Below are positions 54,289 through 63,963 of a stretch of 64,000 bases of DNA, piece by piece. The first letter of the stretch is position 1. Each line of letters starts with the position of its first letter. Under the pieces are notes generated by a model that saw only the letters and a program-made list of their open reading frames with translations, had not been told where the DNA came from and made no database searches. A program made the translations under genes and the position numbers. The DNA comes from Pseudomonas anatoliensis (GTDB lineage: Bacteria; Pseudomonadota; Gammaproteobacteria; Pseudomonadales; Pseudomonadaceae), in assembly GCF_017976235.1 (NCBI RefSeq), contig NZ_JACVHC010000001.1, forward strand, positions 868,001 through 932,000, read 5' to 3'.

Positions 54289-55305
54289 ATGTCGGAAAAA
54301 GACACCATCGCCGTGCAACTGGTGCGTGAAGCGCTACTGCAAAGTTGTGCCCCGGGCGTCACCACGGAAGAAGTCTTGAGCAAGGTCGGTATTGATCCGG
54401 TATTGCTGCAAACCGTCGATGGCCGGGTGCCGGCGTCGCAATATGCAAAGCTCTGGCGCTTGTTGGCTCGGCGGGGTGATGACGAGTTTTTCGGCATGGA
54501 CCCGCGCAAGCTCAAGTCCGGCAGTCTGGAGTTCCTCTGTCGCAGCGCCATGGCACAACCGACGCTGGCGGCCGGTTTGAACACAGGGCTGAGCTTTCTG
54601 TCGCTGATGCTCGAACGCCTTCCTGCGCAACTGGTGCATCAGCAGAGTCTGGCGGAAATTGTCCTGCTCGAAGACGATCCCGAACCACGCCGCGCGTTTA
54701 CCTATTTCACCTATTGGATGATCGTCCACGGCGTGGCCTGCTGGCTGGCGGGGCGGCGGATTCCGATCCTGGCCATCGAGCTGCGTTGCCCGGCGCCGGA
54801 CTTTACCGATGACTATCGGGTGATGTTCTCGGACAACCTGCGCTTTGATCGGCCACGCACGCGGATGATCTTTTCCGCCGATTGCCTCGATTTGCCGATC
54901 AAACGTTCCGCCGAGGAGCTCAAGCGCTTCTTGGCTCACGCGCCGGCCAACATTCTGGTCAAGTACCGCGACCCGCAGAGCCTGGCCAGCCGGATCAAAC
55001 ACGATTTGCGTCAGTTGCCTGCCGAGCAGTGGCCGGAAACCGAAGCGCTGGCCCAGCAACTGTGCATGTCGGCCTCGACTTTGCGCCGCCGTCTGGCGGA
55101 AGAAGGGCAGACATATCAGGGCCTCAAGGACAGCGTGCGCAAGGAGCTGGCGATTGTCTGGCTGGCCGAGCCGTCGATCAGCTTTGTCGAGATCGCCAGC
55201 CGTTTGGGGTTTGCCGATGCCAGTTCGTTCTACAAGGCGTTTCGCAAGTGGTCGGGGTCAAATCCCGGGCATTACCGCACGCTGATATTGAATGAAGTTG
55301 TTTGA
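54289..55305 (+). CDS. AraC family transcriptional regulator (OruR/ArgR-like)
   Basis: A 338-residue regulator with an N-terminal Arabinose_bd-type domain (EEVLSKVGIDPVLLQTVDGR, then VPASQYAKLWRLLARRGDDE). The C-terminal AraC helix-turn-helix pair is LAQQLCMSASTLRRRLAEEG and FVEIASRLGFADASSFYKAF. It lies 300 bases upstream of and co-oriented with the acyl-CoA degradation operon, and is its likely activator. AAGG is some distance upstream of the ATG. The inducer is unknown but could be a branched acyl-CoA or acid. Confidence 0.92.
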   Translation: MSEKDTIAVQLVREALLQSCAPGVTTEEVLSKVGIDPVLLQTVDGRVPASQYAKLWRLLARRGDDEFFGMDPRKLKSGSLEFLCRSAMAQPTLAAGLNTGLSFLSLMLERLPAQLVHQQSLAEIVLLEDDPEPRRAFTYFTYWMIVHGVACWLAGRRIPILAIELRCPAPDFTDDYRVMFSDNLRFDRPRTRMIFSADCLDLPIKRSAEELKRFLAHAPANILVKYRDPQSLASRIKHDLRQLPAEQWPETEALAQQLCMSASTLRRRLAEEGQTYQGLKDSVRKELAIVWLAEPSISFVEIASRLGFADASSFYKAFRKWSGSNPGHYRTLILNEVV

Positions 55306-55307
55306 TC

Positions 55308-55341
55308 TGACGCCATCGCCAGCAGGCTGGCTCCCACATTT
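55308..55341. repeat. Single REP half, family 2
   Basis: GACGCCATCGCCAGCAGG followed by CTGGCTCCCACATTTG just after the AraC stop is a worn single copy of the family 2 half. Confidence 0.7.
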
Positions 55342-55353
55342 GAAATGCATTCC

Positions 55354-55461
55354 CCTGTAGGAGCTGCCGAAGGCTCGGGCCGCGATCGGACGATCTTTTG
55401 ATCTTAAAAAGCAGAATCAAAAGATCGCAGCCTTCGGCAGCTCCTACAGCAGCTCCTACAG
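55354..55461. repeat. REPIN, family 1, with inserted GC segment
   Basis: Inverted pair with a left half broken by CTCGGGCCGCGATCGGAC between GCCGAAGG and GATCTTTTGATC. The right end TCCTACAG is duplicated once more (CAGCAGCTCCTACAG). The same insert appears, inverted, in the copy at 59269. Confidence 0.88.
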
Positions 55462-55605
55462 AAGTTGTGAGTCATATTCAGAACCCTGGCCAAACCAGTC
55501 AGCCACTTTGATGGCTTTGACCATTGCCCCCAGCCCCGTGCAGCGCGACTATCCCTCTGTTGTTTACGGTTCCCAGCCTAATAAAAACACAGAGGGATTC
55601 TGGCA

Positions 55606-57270
55606 ATGCGCGATTACTTGTCTGCCACCGAACAGTTCAACTATCAGCACACTGTGGACGCCGCGCTCAGCGGCTCGCTTGAGGCGCTCAACGCCTGCGT
55701 CGAATGCTGCGACCGCCATGCATTGCCGGGGCGCATAGCGCTGTTCTGGGAAGGTCGCGACGGCGCCAGCGCGACGTACACCTTCAGCGACTTGCAGGAC
55801 AAAGCCGCGCGTTTCGCCAATTTCCTCCTCGCCCAAGGCGTACAGAAGGGTGACAAGGTCGCCGGTCTGCTGCCACGCAATGTCGAATTGCTCATTACCG
55901 TTTTTGCCACCTGGCGCATCGGAGCGGTGTACCAACCGCTGTTCACCGCGTTCGGGCCCAAGGCCCTCGAACATCGACTGAACAGCTCCGGCGCCAAAGT
56001 CGTTGTGACCGACGCCGTCAACCGGCCGAAACTCGCTGAAGTCGCCGACTGCCCGACCCTGGTCACGGTCGGCGGCGCCAAGGGCCAGGGCATTGTCCGT
56101 GGCGATTTCAGTTTCTGGGCTGAACTGGCCAATTATCCCAACGTCTGCGACCCCGTGCTGCTGAGCTGCGAAGACCCGTTCCTGCTGATGTTTACCTCGG
56201 GCACCACTGGCCCGGCGAAAGCGCTGTCGGTACCGCTCAAGGCGATCGTCGCGTTCCAGAGTTACACCCGTGATGCGGTGGATCTGCGCCCGGAAGATGC
56301 ATTCTGGAACGTCGCCGATCCGGGTTGGGCCTATGGCATCTATTTCGGCGTCACCGGTCCGCTGGCCATGGGGCATCCGATCACTTTCTACGATGGCCCG
56401 TTCACCCTCGAAAGCACCTGCCGGGTGATCAACAAGTACGGGATCACCAACCTCACCGGTTCGCCGACGGCCTATCGTTTGCTGATTGCCGGCGGTGACG
56501 AGTTCGCGAAGTCGATAAAAGGCAAGCTGCGGATCATCAGCAGCGCGGGCGAGCCGCTGAACCCGGAAGTGATCCGCTGGTTCGCCGACAACCTCGACGT
56601 GGTCATCCACGACCATTACGGCCAGACCGAACTGGGCATGGTGCTGTGCAACCACCATGGCCTCGACCATGCGGTTCACGTTGGCGCCGCCGGTTTCGCC
56701 TCACCGGGGCATCGCATTGTGGTGCTCGACGAGCAGAACAACGAACTCGGCGTCGGCCAGCCGGGCATCCTCGCCATCGACCGCGCCAAGTCGCCGATGT
56801 GCTGGTTTGGCGGCTATGAGGGCGCGCCAACCAAAGCCTTCGTCGGCGATTACTACCTGAGCGGCGACACCGTGGAATGGAATCCGGACGGCAGCATCAG
56901 TTTCGTCGGCCGCAGCGACGACGTGATTACCACGTCTGGCTACCGCGTCGGCCCGTTCGATGTCGAAAGCGCGCTGATCGAACATCCTGCCGTGGTCGAA
57001 GCAGCGGTGGTCGGCAAACCCGATCCGGAGCGTACCGAACTGGTCAAAGCCTTCGTGGTGCTCAGCGCGCAATACCGCGCGGAGCCTGCGTTGGCCGAAG
57101 AACTTCGCCAGCACGTACGCAAGCGTCTGGCCGCGCATTCGTACCCGCGGGAAATCGAATTTGTCAGTGAATTGCCCAAAACCCCAAGCGGCAAATTGCA
57201 GCGCTTTATCTTGCGCAACCAGGAAATCGCCAAGGCTCAAGAGGCCGCGGCGCACAACGTTTCAGCTTGA
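55606..57270 (+). CDS. Acyl-CoA synthetase (AMP-binding family)
   Basis: A 554-residue ANL-superfamily ligase that activates a carboxylic acid to acyl-CoA through acyl-AMP. The phosphate loop is [12 protein letters not shown] (about residues 198-209). Motif A5 is DHYGQTELG, the hinge region is [11 protein letters not shown] followed by [16 protein letters not shown], and the C-terminal catalytic Lys is in TPSGKLQRF. From memory it resembles the first gene of the PP_2213-PP_2217 cluster of P. putida, so short branched acids such as 2-methylbutyrate are likely substrates. AGAGGG lies upstream. The SDR gene follows after 16 bases. Confidence 0.92.
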   Translation: MRDYLSATEQFNYQHTVDAALSGSLEALNACVECCDRHALPGRIALFWEGRDGASATYTFSDLQDKAARFANFLLAQGVQKGDKVAGLLPRNVELLITVFATWRIGAVYQPLFTAFGPKALEHRLNSSGAKVVVTDAVNRPKLAEVADCPTLVTVGGAKGQGIVRGDFSFWAELANYPNVCDPVLLSCEDPFLLMFTSGTTGPAKALSVPLKAIVAFQSYTRDAVDLRPEDAFWNVADPGWAYGIYFGVTGPLAMGHPITFYDGPFTLESTCRVINKYGITNLTGSPTAYRLLIAGGDEFAKSIKGKLRIISSAGEPLNPEVIRWFADNLDVVIHDHYGQTELGMVLCNHHGLDHAVHVGAAGFASPGHRIVVLDEQNNELGVGQPGILAIDRAKSPMCWFGGYEGAPTKAFVGDYYLSGDTVEWNPDGSISFVGRSDDVITTSGYRVGPFDVESALIEHPAVVEAAVVGKPDPERTELVKAFVVLSAQYRAEPALAEELRQHVRKRLAAHSYPREIEFVSELPKTPSGKLQRFILRNQEIAKAQEAAAHNVSA

Positions 57271-57286
57271 ATCGAAGGAAACAGTC

Positions 57287-58048
57287 ATGCAGATCGAGAA
57301 CAAGGTTTTTATCGTCACCGGCGGCGCGTCTGGCCTGGGTGCAGCCACCGCTGAATTGCTGGTGAGTGCCGGCGCCAAAGTGATGCTGGTGGACATGAAC
57401 GCCGAAGCGGTGGCCGCGCAGGCCAAGCGCCTGGGTGCGCAAAGCGTCGTCGCCGACATCAGTAACGAAGCCGCCGCCGAAGCCGCCGTTCAAGCGACCG
57501 TCACTGCATTTGGCAGCCTCAACGGTCTGGTCAACTGCGCCGGCATCGTCCGTGGCGAGAAGATTCTCGGCAAGACCGGCCCGCACGCACTGGCCAGTTT
57601 CGCCCAGGTGATCAACGTCAACCTGATCGGCAGCTTCAACATGCTGCGCCTGGCTGCAGCGGCGATTGCCGAGAGCGAGGCCAATGCTGACGGTGAGCGC
57701 GGCGTGATCATTAACACCGCTTCGGTAGCGGCGTTCGACGGCCAGATTGGTCAGGCCGCGTATGCAGCATCCAAGGGTGCCATCGCCAGCCTGACCCTGC
57801 CAGCCGCCCGCGAACTGGCGCGCTTCGGCATCCGCGTGATGACCATCGCCCCGGGCATTTTTGAAACGCCGATGATGGCCGGCATGACCCCGGAAGTCCG
57901 CGACTCGCTGGCTGCGGGCGTACCGTTCCCGCCGCGTCTGGGCAAGCCTGCCGAGTACGCCGCGCTGGTTCGGCATATCATCGAAAACAGCATGCTCAAC
58001 GGCGAGGTGATCCGTCTCGACGGTGCCTTGCGCATGGCCGCCAAGTAA
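57287..58048 (+). CDS. SDR, probable 3-hydroxy-2-methylbutyryl-CoA dehydrogenase
   Basis: A 253-residue short-chain dehydrogenase of the type-II HADH (HSD17B10-like) branch. The cofactor loop is [16 protein letters not shown] near residue 9, Asp at VDMN suggests NAD, and NCAGI and the catalytic [10 protein letters not shown] plus AYAASKGAI follow. The [20 protein letters not shown] segment is typical of that branch. In isoleucine degradation it oxidises 2-methyl-3-hydroxybutyryl-CoA. GAAGGAA precedes ATG 57287. The thiolase gene follows after 12 bases. Confidence 0.9.
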   Translation: MQIENKVFIVTGGASGLGAATAELLVSAGAKVMLVDMNAEAVAAQAKRLGAQSVVADISNEAAAEAAVQATVTAFGSLNGLVNCAGIVRGEKILGKTGPHALASFAQVINVNLIGSFNMLRLAAAAIAESEANADGERGVIINTASVAAFDGQIGQAAYAASKGAIASLTLPAARELARFGIRVMTIAPGIFETPMMAGMTPEVRDSLAAGVPFPPRLGKPAEYAALVRHIIENSMLNGEVIRLDGALRMAAK

Positions 58049-58060
58049 GGAGGATTTGTC

Positions 58061-59254
58061 ATGACTATTTCCAACGATCCGATTGTTATCGTCAGCGCCG
58101 TTCGTACCCCGATGGGCGGTTTTCAGGGCGAACTGAAAAGCCTCACCGCGCCACAACTCGGCGCTGCCGCCATCAAGGCAGCGGTTGAACGCGCCGGTGT
58201 CGCCAGCGATGCGGTCGATGAAGTGCTGTTCGGTTGCGTATTGCCCGCCGGCCTCGGTCAGGCCCCTGCGCGACAAGCAGCGCTGGGCGCCGGGCTGGAT
58301 AAATCGACCCGTTGCACCACCGTCAACAAGATGTGCGGCTCGGGCATGGAAACCACCATCCTGGCCCACGACATGCTGGTCGCTGGCAGCGCCGATGTGG
58401 TGATCGCCGGCGGCATGGAAAGCATGTCCAACTCGCCCTATCTGCTGGATCGTGCCCGCGCCGGTTACCGCATGGGCCACGGCCGGGTGCTGGATTCGAT
58501 GTTCCTCGACGGTCTCGAAGACGCCTACGACAAGGGGCGTCTGATGGGCACCTTCGCCGAGGAATGCGCCGACACCAACGCGTTCAGCCGTGAAGCGCAG
58601 GACGCCTTCGCCATCGCCTCGACCACCCGCGCGCAACAGGCGATCAAGGACGGCCGCTTCAAGGAAGAAATCGTCCCGCTGACCGTGACTGTCGGTAAAG
58701 AGCAGGTGCTGATCAGCAATGACGAACAGCCGCCGAAAGCCAAGCTGGACAAGGTCGCTTCGCTGAAACCGGCGTTCCGCGAGGGCGGTACGGTGACGGC
58801 GGCGAATTCCAGTTCGATCTCCGACGGTGCGGCGGCGCTGGTGCTGATGCGTCAGTCGCAGGCGCAGACACTTGGTTTGAAACCGCTGGCGGTCATTCAC
58901 GGTCACTCGGCGTTCGCTGATACCCCGGGCCTGTTTCCGGTGGCGCCGATCGGGGCGATCAACAAACTGGTGAAGAAGGCCGGTTGGTCGCTGGCCGAGG
59001 TTGACCTGTTTGAAGTCAACGAAGCGTTTGCGGTGGTTGCCATGGCAGCCATGAAGCACCTCGACATCCCGCACGAGAAACTCAATATCCACGGCGGCGC
59101 TTGTGCGCTGGGCCATCCGATTGGTGCGTCCGGTGCGCGGATTCTGGTGACGTTACTTTCGGCGTTGCGCCAGAACAATTTGAAACGCGGCATCGCAGCC
59201 ATCTGCATTGGTGGCGGCGAAGCAACGGCCATGGCCGTGGAGTGCGTTTACTGA
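58061..59254 (+). CDS. Acetyl-CoA C-acyltransferase (thiolase)
   Basis: A 397-residue thiolase. The nucleophile is Cys92 in NKMCGSGME. NEAFAVVAMAAMKHL, the GGACALGHPIGASGAR loop with its catalytic His, and CIGGGEATAMAVE with the second Cys are all present. In the inferred pathway it cleaves 2-methylacetoacetyl-CoA to acetyl-CoA and propionyl-CoA. AAGGAGG, a near-perfect ribosome site, lies just upstream of the ATG. A REPIN separates it from the next gene of the set. Confidence 0.94.
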   Translation: MTISNDPIVIVSAVRTPMGGFQGELKSLTAPQLGAAAIKAAVERAGVASDAVDEVLFGCVLPAGLGQAPARQAALGAGLDKSTRCTTVNKMCGSGMETTILAHDMLVAGSADVVIAGGMESMSNSPYLLDRARAGYRMGHGRVLDSMFLDGLEDAYDKGRLMGTFAEECADTNAFSREAQDAFAIASTTRAQQAIKDGRFKEEIVPLTVTVGKEQVLISNDEQPPKAKLDKVASLKPAFREGGTVTAANSSSISDGAAALVLMRQSQAQTLGLKPLAVIHGHSAFADTPGLFPVAPIGAINKLVKKAGWSLAEVDLFEVNEAFAVVAMAAMKHLDIPHEKLNIHGGACALGHPIGASGARILVTLLSALRQNNLKRGIAAICIGGGEATAMAVECVY

Positions 59255-59268
59255 CACACACCTTCCCC

Positions 59269-59371
59269 CCTGTAGGAGCTGCCGAAGGCTGCGATCTTTT
59301 GACTTTAGTTCGCAAAAAAAAGATCAAAAGATCGTCCGATCGCGGCCCGAGCCTCCGGCAGCTCCTACAGG
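59269..59371. repeat. REPIN, family 1, inside the acyl-CoA operon
   Basis: Inverted pair whose right half contains GTCCGATCGCGGCCCGAG, the reverse complement of the insert seen in the left half of the copy at 55354. It lies between the thiolase and acyl-CoA dehydrogenase genes. Confidence 0.9.
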
Positions 59372-59405
59372 GAATCGTGTGGTAACCCGGATTTAAGGAC
59401 TCACC

Positions 59406-60533
59406 ATGATCCCCAACGAAGACCAACAACAGATCCGCGACATGGCCCGGCAGTTTGCCGAGGAACGGCTGAAACCGTTCGCCGCCGAGTGGGATCGCGA
59501 GCACCGCTTTCCCAAGGAAGCCATTGGCGAGATGGCCGAACTGGGCTTTTTCGGCATGCTCGTGCCGGAGCAGTGGGGCGGTTGCGACACCGGTTACCTG
59601 GCCTACGCCATGGCCCTGGAAGAAATCGCCGCCGGCGACGGTGCCTGCTCGACGATCATGAGCGTGCACAATTCGGTCGGTTGCGTGCCGATCCTCAAGT
59701 TCGGCAACGACGACCAGCGTGAACGCTTCCTCAAACCGCTGGCCAGCGGTGCGATGCTCGGTGCGTTCGCCCTGACCGAACCGCAGGCCGGTTCCGACGC
59801 CAGCAGCCTGAAGACTCGCGCACGTCTGGAAGGCGATCATTACGTGCTGAACGGCTGCAAACAGTTCATCACCTCCGGGCAGAACGCCGGGATCGTGATC
59901 GTCTTTGCGGTGACCGATCCCGGTGCCGGCAAGCGCGGGATCACCGCGTTTATCGTGCCGACCGATTCGCCGGGCTACAAGGTCGCCCGTGTCGAAGACA
60001 AGCTCGGCCAGCACGCGTCGGACACTTGCCAGATTCTCTTCGAAGACGTCAAAGTGCCGGTCGCCAACCGGCTGGGTGAGGAGGGCGAAGGTTACAAAAT
60101 CGCCCTGGCCAACCTCGAAGGTGGCCGTGTCGGTATCGCCTCGCAATCGGTGGGCATGGCCCGTGCAGCATTCGAAGCGGCGCGCGATTACGCCCGTGAC
60201 CGTGACACCTTTGGCAAGCCGATCATCGAACACCAGGCCGTTGCGTTTCGCCTCGCCGATATGGCGACGCAAATCGCCGTCGCCCGGCAAATGGTGCATT
60301 ACGCGGCGGCGTTGCGTGACAGCGGTCAACCGGCGCTGGTTGAAGCGTCCATGGCCAAACTGTTTGCATCCGAGATGGCCGAGAAAGTCTGCTCGATGGC
60401 CTTGCAGACGCTCGGCGGTTACGGTTATCTCAACGATTTCCCGCTGGAGCGCATTTACCGTGACGTGCGCGTCTGCCAGATCTACGAAGGCACCAGCGAT
60501 ATTCAGCGCATGGTTATTTCGCGCAATCTCTGA
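59406..60533 (+). CDS. Acyl-CoA dehydrogenase (probable 2-methylbutyryl-CoA/short branched-chain)
   Basis: A 375-residue FAD enzyme. Typical segments are [20 protein letters not shown], the FAD contact [23 protein letters not shown]-region equivalent [30 protein letters not shown] and [13 protein letters not shown]. The Glu of YEGTS in the last is the catalytic base. It oxidises acyl-CoA to the 2-enoyl-CoA. Context with a type-II HADH and thiolase points to 2-methylbutyryl-CoA. AAGGA precedes the ATG. The enoyl-CoA hydratase gene follows after 15 bases. Confidence 0.92.
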   Translation: MIPNEDQQQIRDMARQFAEERLKPFAAEWDREHRFPKEAIGEMAELGFFGMLVPEQWGGCDTGYLAYAMALEEIAAGDGACSTIMSVHNSVGCVPILKFGNDDQRERFLKPLASGAMLGAFALTEPQAGSDASSLKTRARLEGDHYVLNGCKQFITSGQNAGIVIVFAVTDPGAGKRGITAFIVPTDSPGYKVARVEDKLGQHASDTCQILFEDVKVPVANRLGEEGEGYKIALANLEGGRVGIASQSVGMARAAFEAARDYARDRDTFGKPIIEHQAVAFRLADMATQIAVARQMVHYAAALRDSGQPALVEASMAKLFASEMAEKVCSMALQTLGGYGYLNDFPLERIYRDVRVCQIYEGTSDIQRMVISRNL

Positions 60534-60548
60534 CAAGGAATTTTATTC

Positions 60549-61322
60549 ATGACGTACGAAACGATTCTCCTGGAAAATCACGGCCGCGTGGGCCTGATCA
60601 CGCTCAATCGGCCGCAGGCGCTCAACGCGCTGAACGCACAACTGGTCAGCGAAGTGAATCAGGCACTTGATGCGCTGGAAGCGGATGCCAACATCGGTTG
60701 CATCGTCATCACCGGCTCAAAAAAGGCTTTCGCTGCCGGCGCCGACATCAAGGAAATGGCCGAACTGACTTATCCGCAGATCTACATGGACGACCTGTTC
60801 AGCGACAGTGATCGCGTGGCCAACCGCCGCAAGCCGATCATCGCCGCGGTCAATGGCTTCGCTCTCGGCGGTGGCTGTGAGCTGGCGTTGATGTGCGACT
60901 TTATCCTGGCCGGCGACAACGCCAAATTCGGCCAGCCGGAAATCAACCTCGGCGTGCTGCCGGGCATGGGCGGCACACAACGTTTGACTCGTGCTGTGGG
61001 CAAAGCCAAAGCCATGGAAATGTGCCTGAGCGGGCGTTTGATCGACGCGATTGAAGCTGAACGTTGCGGCATCGTCGCGCGGATCGTGCCGAGTGATGAA
61101 TTGCTGGACGAAGCGCTGAAGGTCGCCGCGGTGATCGCCAGCAAATCGCTGCCGATTGCGATGATGGTCAAGGAAAGCGTCAACCGTGCGTTTGAGGTCA
61201 ACCTGACGGAGGGTGTGCGGTTTGAGCGCCGGGTGTTCCATGCGGCGTTTGCGACGCAGGATCAGAAGGAAGGGATGGCAGCGTTTGTGGCCAAGCGGGC
61301 GCCTGAGTTCAAGGGTAAGTAA
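60549..61322 (+). CDS. Enoyl-CoA hydratase
   Basis: A 257-residue crotonase. The oxyanion hole segments are [11 protein letters not shown] and [15 protein letters not shown]. The catalytic acids are Glu in GGGCELAL and Glu in [20 protein letters not shown], so it is a true hydratase type. It would hydrate tiglyl-CoA or crotonyl-CoA in this operon. AAGGAA lies upstream of the ATG. It is the last gene of the plus-strand set and ends at a hairpin. Confidence 0.94.
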   Translation: MTYETILLENHGRVGLITLNRPQALNALNAQLVSEVNQALDALEADANIGCIVITGSKKAFAAGADIKEMAELTYPQIYMDDLFSDSDRVANRRKPIIAAVNGFALGGGCELALMCDFILAGDNAKFGQPEINLGVLPGMGGTQRLTRAVGKAKAMEMCLSGRLIDAIEAERCGIVARIVPSDELLDEALKVAAVIASKSLPIAMMVKESVNRAFEVNLTEGVRFERRVFHAAFATQDQKEGMAAFVAKRAPEFKGK

Positions 61323-61342
61323 TTCGCGAACTTGACTGGCCT

Positions 61343-61369
61343 CATCGCCAGCTTGCTGGCGATGCTTTT
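61343..61369 (+). terminator. Terminator-like hairpin after the hydratase
   Basis: CATCGCCAGC at 61343-61352 pairs with GCTGGCGATG at 61355-61364 and is followed by CTTTT. Its sequence looks like a family 2 REP core reused as a terminator. Confidence 0.65.
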
Positions 61370-61371
61370 AG

Positions 61372-61455
61372 AAGATCAAAAGATCGCAGCCTGCGGCAGC
61401 TCCTACAGGGAAGCGCAAATCCCCGTGTAGGAGCTGCCGCAGGCTGCGATCTTTT
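61372..61455. repeat. REP pair, family 1, in reversed order
   Basis: Right half (AAGATCAAAAGATCGCAGCC, TGCGGCAGCTCCTACAGG) comes first and left half (GTGTAGGAGCTGCCGCAGG, CTGCGATCTTTTG) second. It lies between convergent operons and is immediately next to the minus-strand dehydrogenase stop codon. Confidence 0.88.
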
Positions 61456-61459
61456 GCTT

Positions 61460-62611
61460 TTAAAGCTGGTAGTTCTTCAACTCCCGAGCAATCACCATCC
61501 GCTGAATCTCGCTCGACCCTTCATAAATCTGGGTAATCCGCGCATCGCGGTAGTACTTCTCGACCGGATAGTCTTCCAGATAGCCATACCCGCCATGAAT
61601 CTGAATCGCCGACGAGCAAACCTTCTCGGCCATTTCCGAGGCAAACAGCTTGGCCTGTGAGGCCTCCGACAAACACGGTTTGCCCGCCGTGCGCAAACGC
61701 GCCGCATGCAGAATCATCAGCCGTGCCGCGTTCAATTGCATGTGCATGTCGGCCAGCAGATTGGCGATGCTCTGGTGCTCGTTGATCGGCTTGCCGAACT
61801 GCACTCGATCCCGCGAATAAACCAACGCCGCTTCAAACGCCGCACGGGCAATCCCCAACGCTTGCGCGGCAATGCCGATGCGTCCGCCTTCAAGGTTGGA
61901 CAGGGCAATCGCCAGACCTTTGCCGCGCTCGCCAAGCAGATTGGCCTCGGGAATGCTGCAGTTGTTCAGCGTCACCGCACAGGTGTCGGAAGCGCGGATG
62001 CCCATTTTGTGTTCAGTGCGATCGACGATGAACCCCGGTGTATCGGTGGGCACCAGAAACGCCGAAATGCCTTTCTTGCCCAGATCCGGGTCAGTCACCG
62101 CAAACACGATCGCCAGTTTTGCCCGCTTGCCGTTGCTGACAAATTGCTTGGCGCCGTTGATCACCCACTGGCCATCGCGCAACTCGGCGCGAGTGCGCAG
62201 GTTGTGTGCTTCGGAACCGGCCTGCGGCTCAGTCAGGCAGAAGCAGCCGATCACCGCGCCGCTGGCCAGATCCGCCAGCCAGGTCTGTTTCTGCTCGTCG
62301 CTGCCGTAATTCATCACCGGGCCGCAACCGACCGAGTTGTGGATGCTCATGAACGCGCCCGTCGCGCCATCGCCGGCGGAAATCTCTTCCACGGCCAGCG
62401 CATAAGCGACGTAATCAACGTAAGTGCCGCCCCATTCTTCGGGCACGACCATGCCCAGCAGACCCAACTCGCCCATCTTCGCCACGAGGGCGTCGTCGAT
62501 CCAGCCAGCCTTTTCCCAGGCTTGCGCATGAGGTGCGATTTCGCCGCGGGCAAAGTCCCGGGCCATGTCGCGGATCATCACTTGTTCTTCAGTCAGTTCG
62601 AGATCGTGCAT
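61460..62611 (-). CDS. Acyl-CoA dehydrogenase (probable isobutyryl-CoA dehydrogenase)
   Basis: A 383-residue FAD enzyme. Family segments are [53 protein letters not shown] and [20 protein letters not shown], with the catalytic Glu in [13 protein letters not shown]. The [20 protein letters not shown] stretch is shared with the other dehydrogenase gene in this window. Pairing with a 3-hydroxyisobutyryl-CoA hydrolase gene suggests valine degradation. GGGAGC precedes the ATG. The start is three bases after the hydrolase stop, so the two genes are one unit. Confidence 0.92.
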   Translation of the reverse strand: MHDLELTEEQVMIRDMARDFARGEIAPHAQAWEKAGWIDDALVAKMGELGLLGMVVPEEWGGTYVDYVAYALAVEEISAGDGATGAFMSIHNSVGCGPVMNYGSDEQKQTWLADLASGAVIGCFCLTEPQAGSEAHNLRTRAELRDGQWVINGAKQFVSNGKRAKLAIVFAVTDPDLGKKGISAFLVPTDTPGFIVDRTEHKMGIRASDTCAVTLNNCSIPEANLLGERGKGLAIALSNLEGGRIGIAAQALGIARAAFEAALVYSRDRVQFGKPINEHQSIANLLADMHMQLNAARLMILHAARLRTAGKPCLSEASQAKLFASEMAEKVCSSAIQIHGGYGYLEDYPVEKYYRDARITQIYEGSSEIQRMVIARELKNYQL

Positions 62612-62614
62612 GGC

Positions 62615-63721
62615 TCAGCTCCCGCTCTCAGCAAAACCGTGGAAGAAACTCGCCACATGCGCAGGGTCCAGCGCGGCGAGGGTCGGCGGGTTCCAGCGCG
62701 GTGTCTTGTCTTTGTCGATCAGCAGCGCGCGCACGCCTTCGATCAGGTCACCGCGGGCGAACCACTGACGATCCAGGTGCAGTTCGAGGGCGAAGCACTG
62801 TTCCAGGCTCAAGTGCCGGCCGCGACGGAGCATTTCCAGGGTAACGGCCGTGGCCAGCGGTGAGCGGGTTTCCAGCAGATCAGCCGTGGTGGTCGCCCAT
62901 TCATGGCTGTCAGCCACGGTCACGGCACGCAGTTGCTCGACCATGCTTGGCACGTCCGGCAGCGCGAAGAAGTGGTCGATGGCCGGACGCAAGGCTTCAA
63001 GCGGCGCATCGGGCAGGGTTTGCACGCCGTGTTTGGCCAACAGGTTTTGCAGCGACTTGAGTGGCGTGTCCTGCCATTCCATCTGATCGAGTTTTTCATC
63101 GAGGATGGCCAGTTTGCTGCTGTCCAGATACCAGTCAGCGAGCCCGCAATACAACGCATCGGCAGCGCGGATCTGCACGCCGCTGACGCCCAGGTAGATC
63201 CCCAGCTCGCCGGGAATGCGCGGCAGGAAATAGCTGCCGCCGACGTCCGGGAAATAACCGATGGCCACTTCCGGCATTGCCAGTCGGCTCTTTTCGGTGA
63301 CCACGCGCAGATCGGCGCCTTGCACCAGGCCCATGCCGCCACCGAGGACAAATCCGTCCATCAGGGCCAGCACCGGTTTGCGGTAATGGTGAATCGTCAG
63401 GTCGAGGGCGTATTCCTCGACGAAGAAATCTTCGTGCAGCGTGTCGCCGCTCTTGAAACTGTCGTAAAGCGAACGAATGTCGCCACCGGCGCAGAAGGCT
63501 TTGTCACCGGCACCGCGCAGCACAACGGCGTGCACATCGGCGTCGCTCGCCCAAGCGTCGAGCTGCTGTTGCAGCAGGCGAACCATGTCGAGGGTAATGG
63601 CGTTGAGGCCGGCGGGGCGGTTAAGGGTCAGGTGACCGATGTGGTTGCGAACCTCGGCCAGCACTTCGTTTTGCGTGGCATCCATGGACAGAGTCCGCGG
63701 GGATGAAGCCTGAGCAGTCAT
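62615..63721 (-). CDS. 3-hydroxyisobutyryl-CoA hydrolase-type enoyl-CoA hydratase/isomerase
   Basis: A 368-residue ECH_2 protein, longer than ordinary crotonases. Motifs include FCAGGDIRSLYDSFKSGD (HIBYL-CoA hydrolase style), GFVLGGGMGLVQGADLRVVT and MPEVAIGYFPDVGGSYFLPR with the catalytic Glu/Asp. The C-terminal RWNPPTLAALDPAHVASFF is the typical ending. It removes CoA from 3-hydroxyisobutyryl-CoA in valine degradation. ATG 63721 is preferred, with GGGAG upstream; GTG 63724 adds one residue. It is the first gene of the minus-strand pair. Confidence 0.92.
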   Translation of the reverse strand: MTAQASSPRTLSMDATQNEVLAEVRNHIGHLTLNRPAGLNAITLDMVRLLQQQLDAWASDADVHAVVLRGAGDKAFCAGGDIRSLYDSFKSGDTLHEDFFVEEYALDLTIHHYRKPVLALMDGFVLGGGMGLVQGADLRVVTEKSRLAMPEVAIGYFPDVGGSYFLPRIPGELGIYLGVSGVQIRAADALYCGLADWYLDSSKLAILDEKLDQMEWQDTPLKSLQNLLAKHGVQTLPDAPLEALRPAIDHFFALPDVPSMVEQLRAVTVADSHEWATTTADLLETRSPLATAVTLEMLRRGRHLSLEQCFALELHLDRQWFARGDLIEGVRALLIDKDKTPRWNPPTLAALDPAHVASFFHGFAESGS

Positions 63722-63867
63722 CACTAACTCCCTGCTTTTATTGTCTTTATTCGAGAAGCTCGCACGCGAGCGTTAACGGATCGTAACAGTGCAAATTTGC
63801 CGTGTACAACGGGGATATCTGCAGGGGCTGTGTGCGTTTTTACATCAGGTGATGGAATGCAGTACCA

Positions 63868-63948
63868 GTGTAGGAGCTGCCGAAGGCTGCGATCTTTTGA
63901 TCTTGAAAAATCCACATCAAAAGATCGCAGCCTTCGGCAGCTCCTACA
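63868..63948. repeat. REPIN, family 1
   Basis: Complete inverted pair (GAAGG variant) with a GAAAAATCCACATC centre, near the window end. Confidence 0.92.
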
Positions 63949-63963
63949 AAGAGTTCGAGGGAG

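Noticed and set aside
57206..59116. Antisense frame of 636 codons opposite the SDR and thiolase genes
   Set aside because: It spans two genuine co-oriented genes with full motifs and has none of its own.
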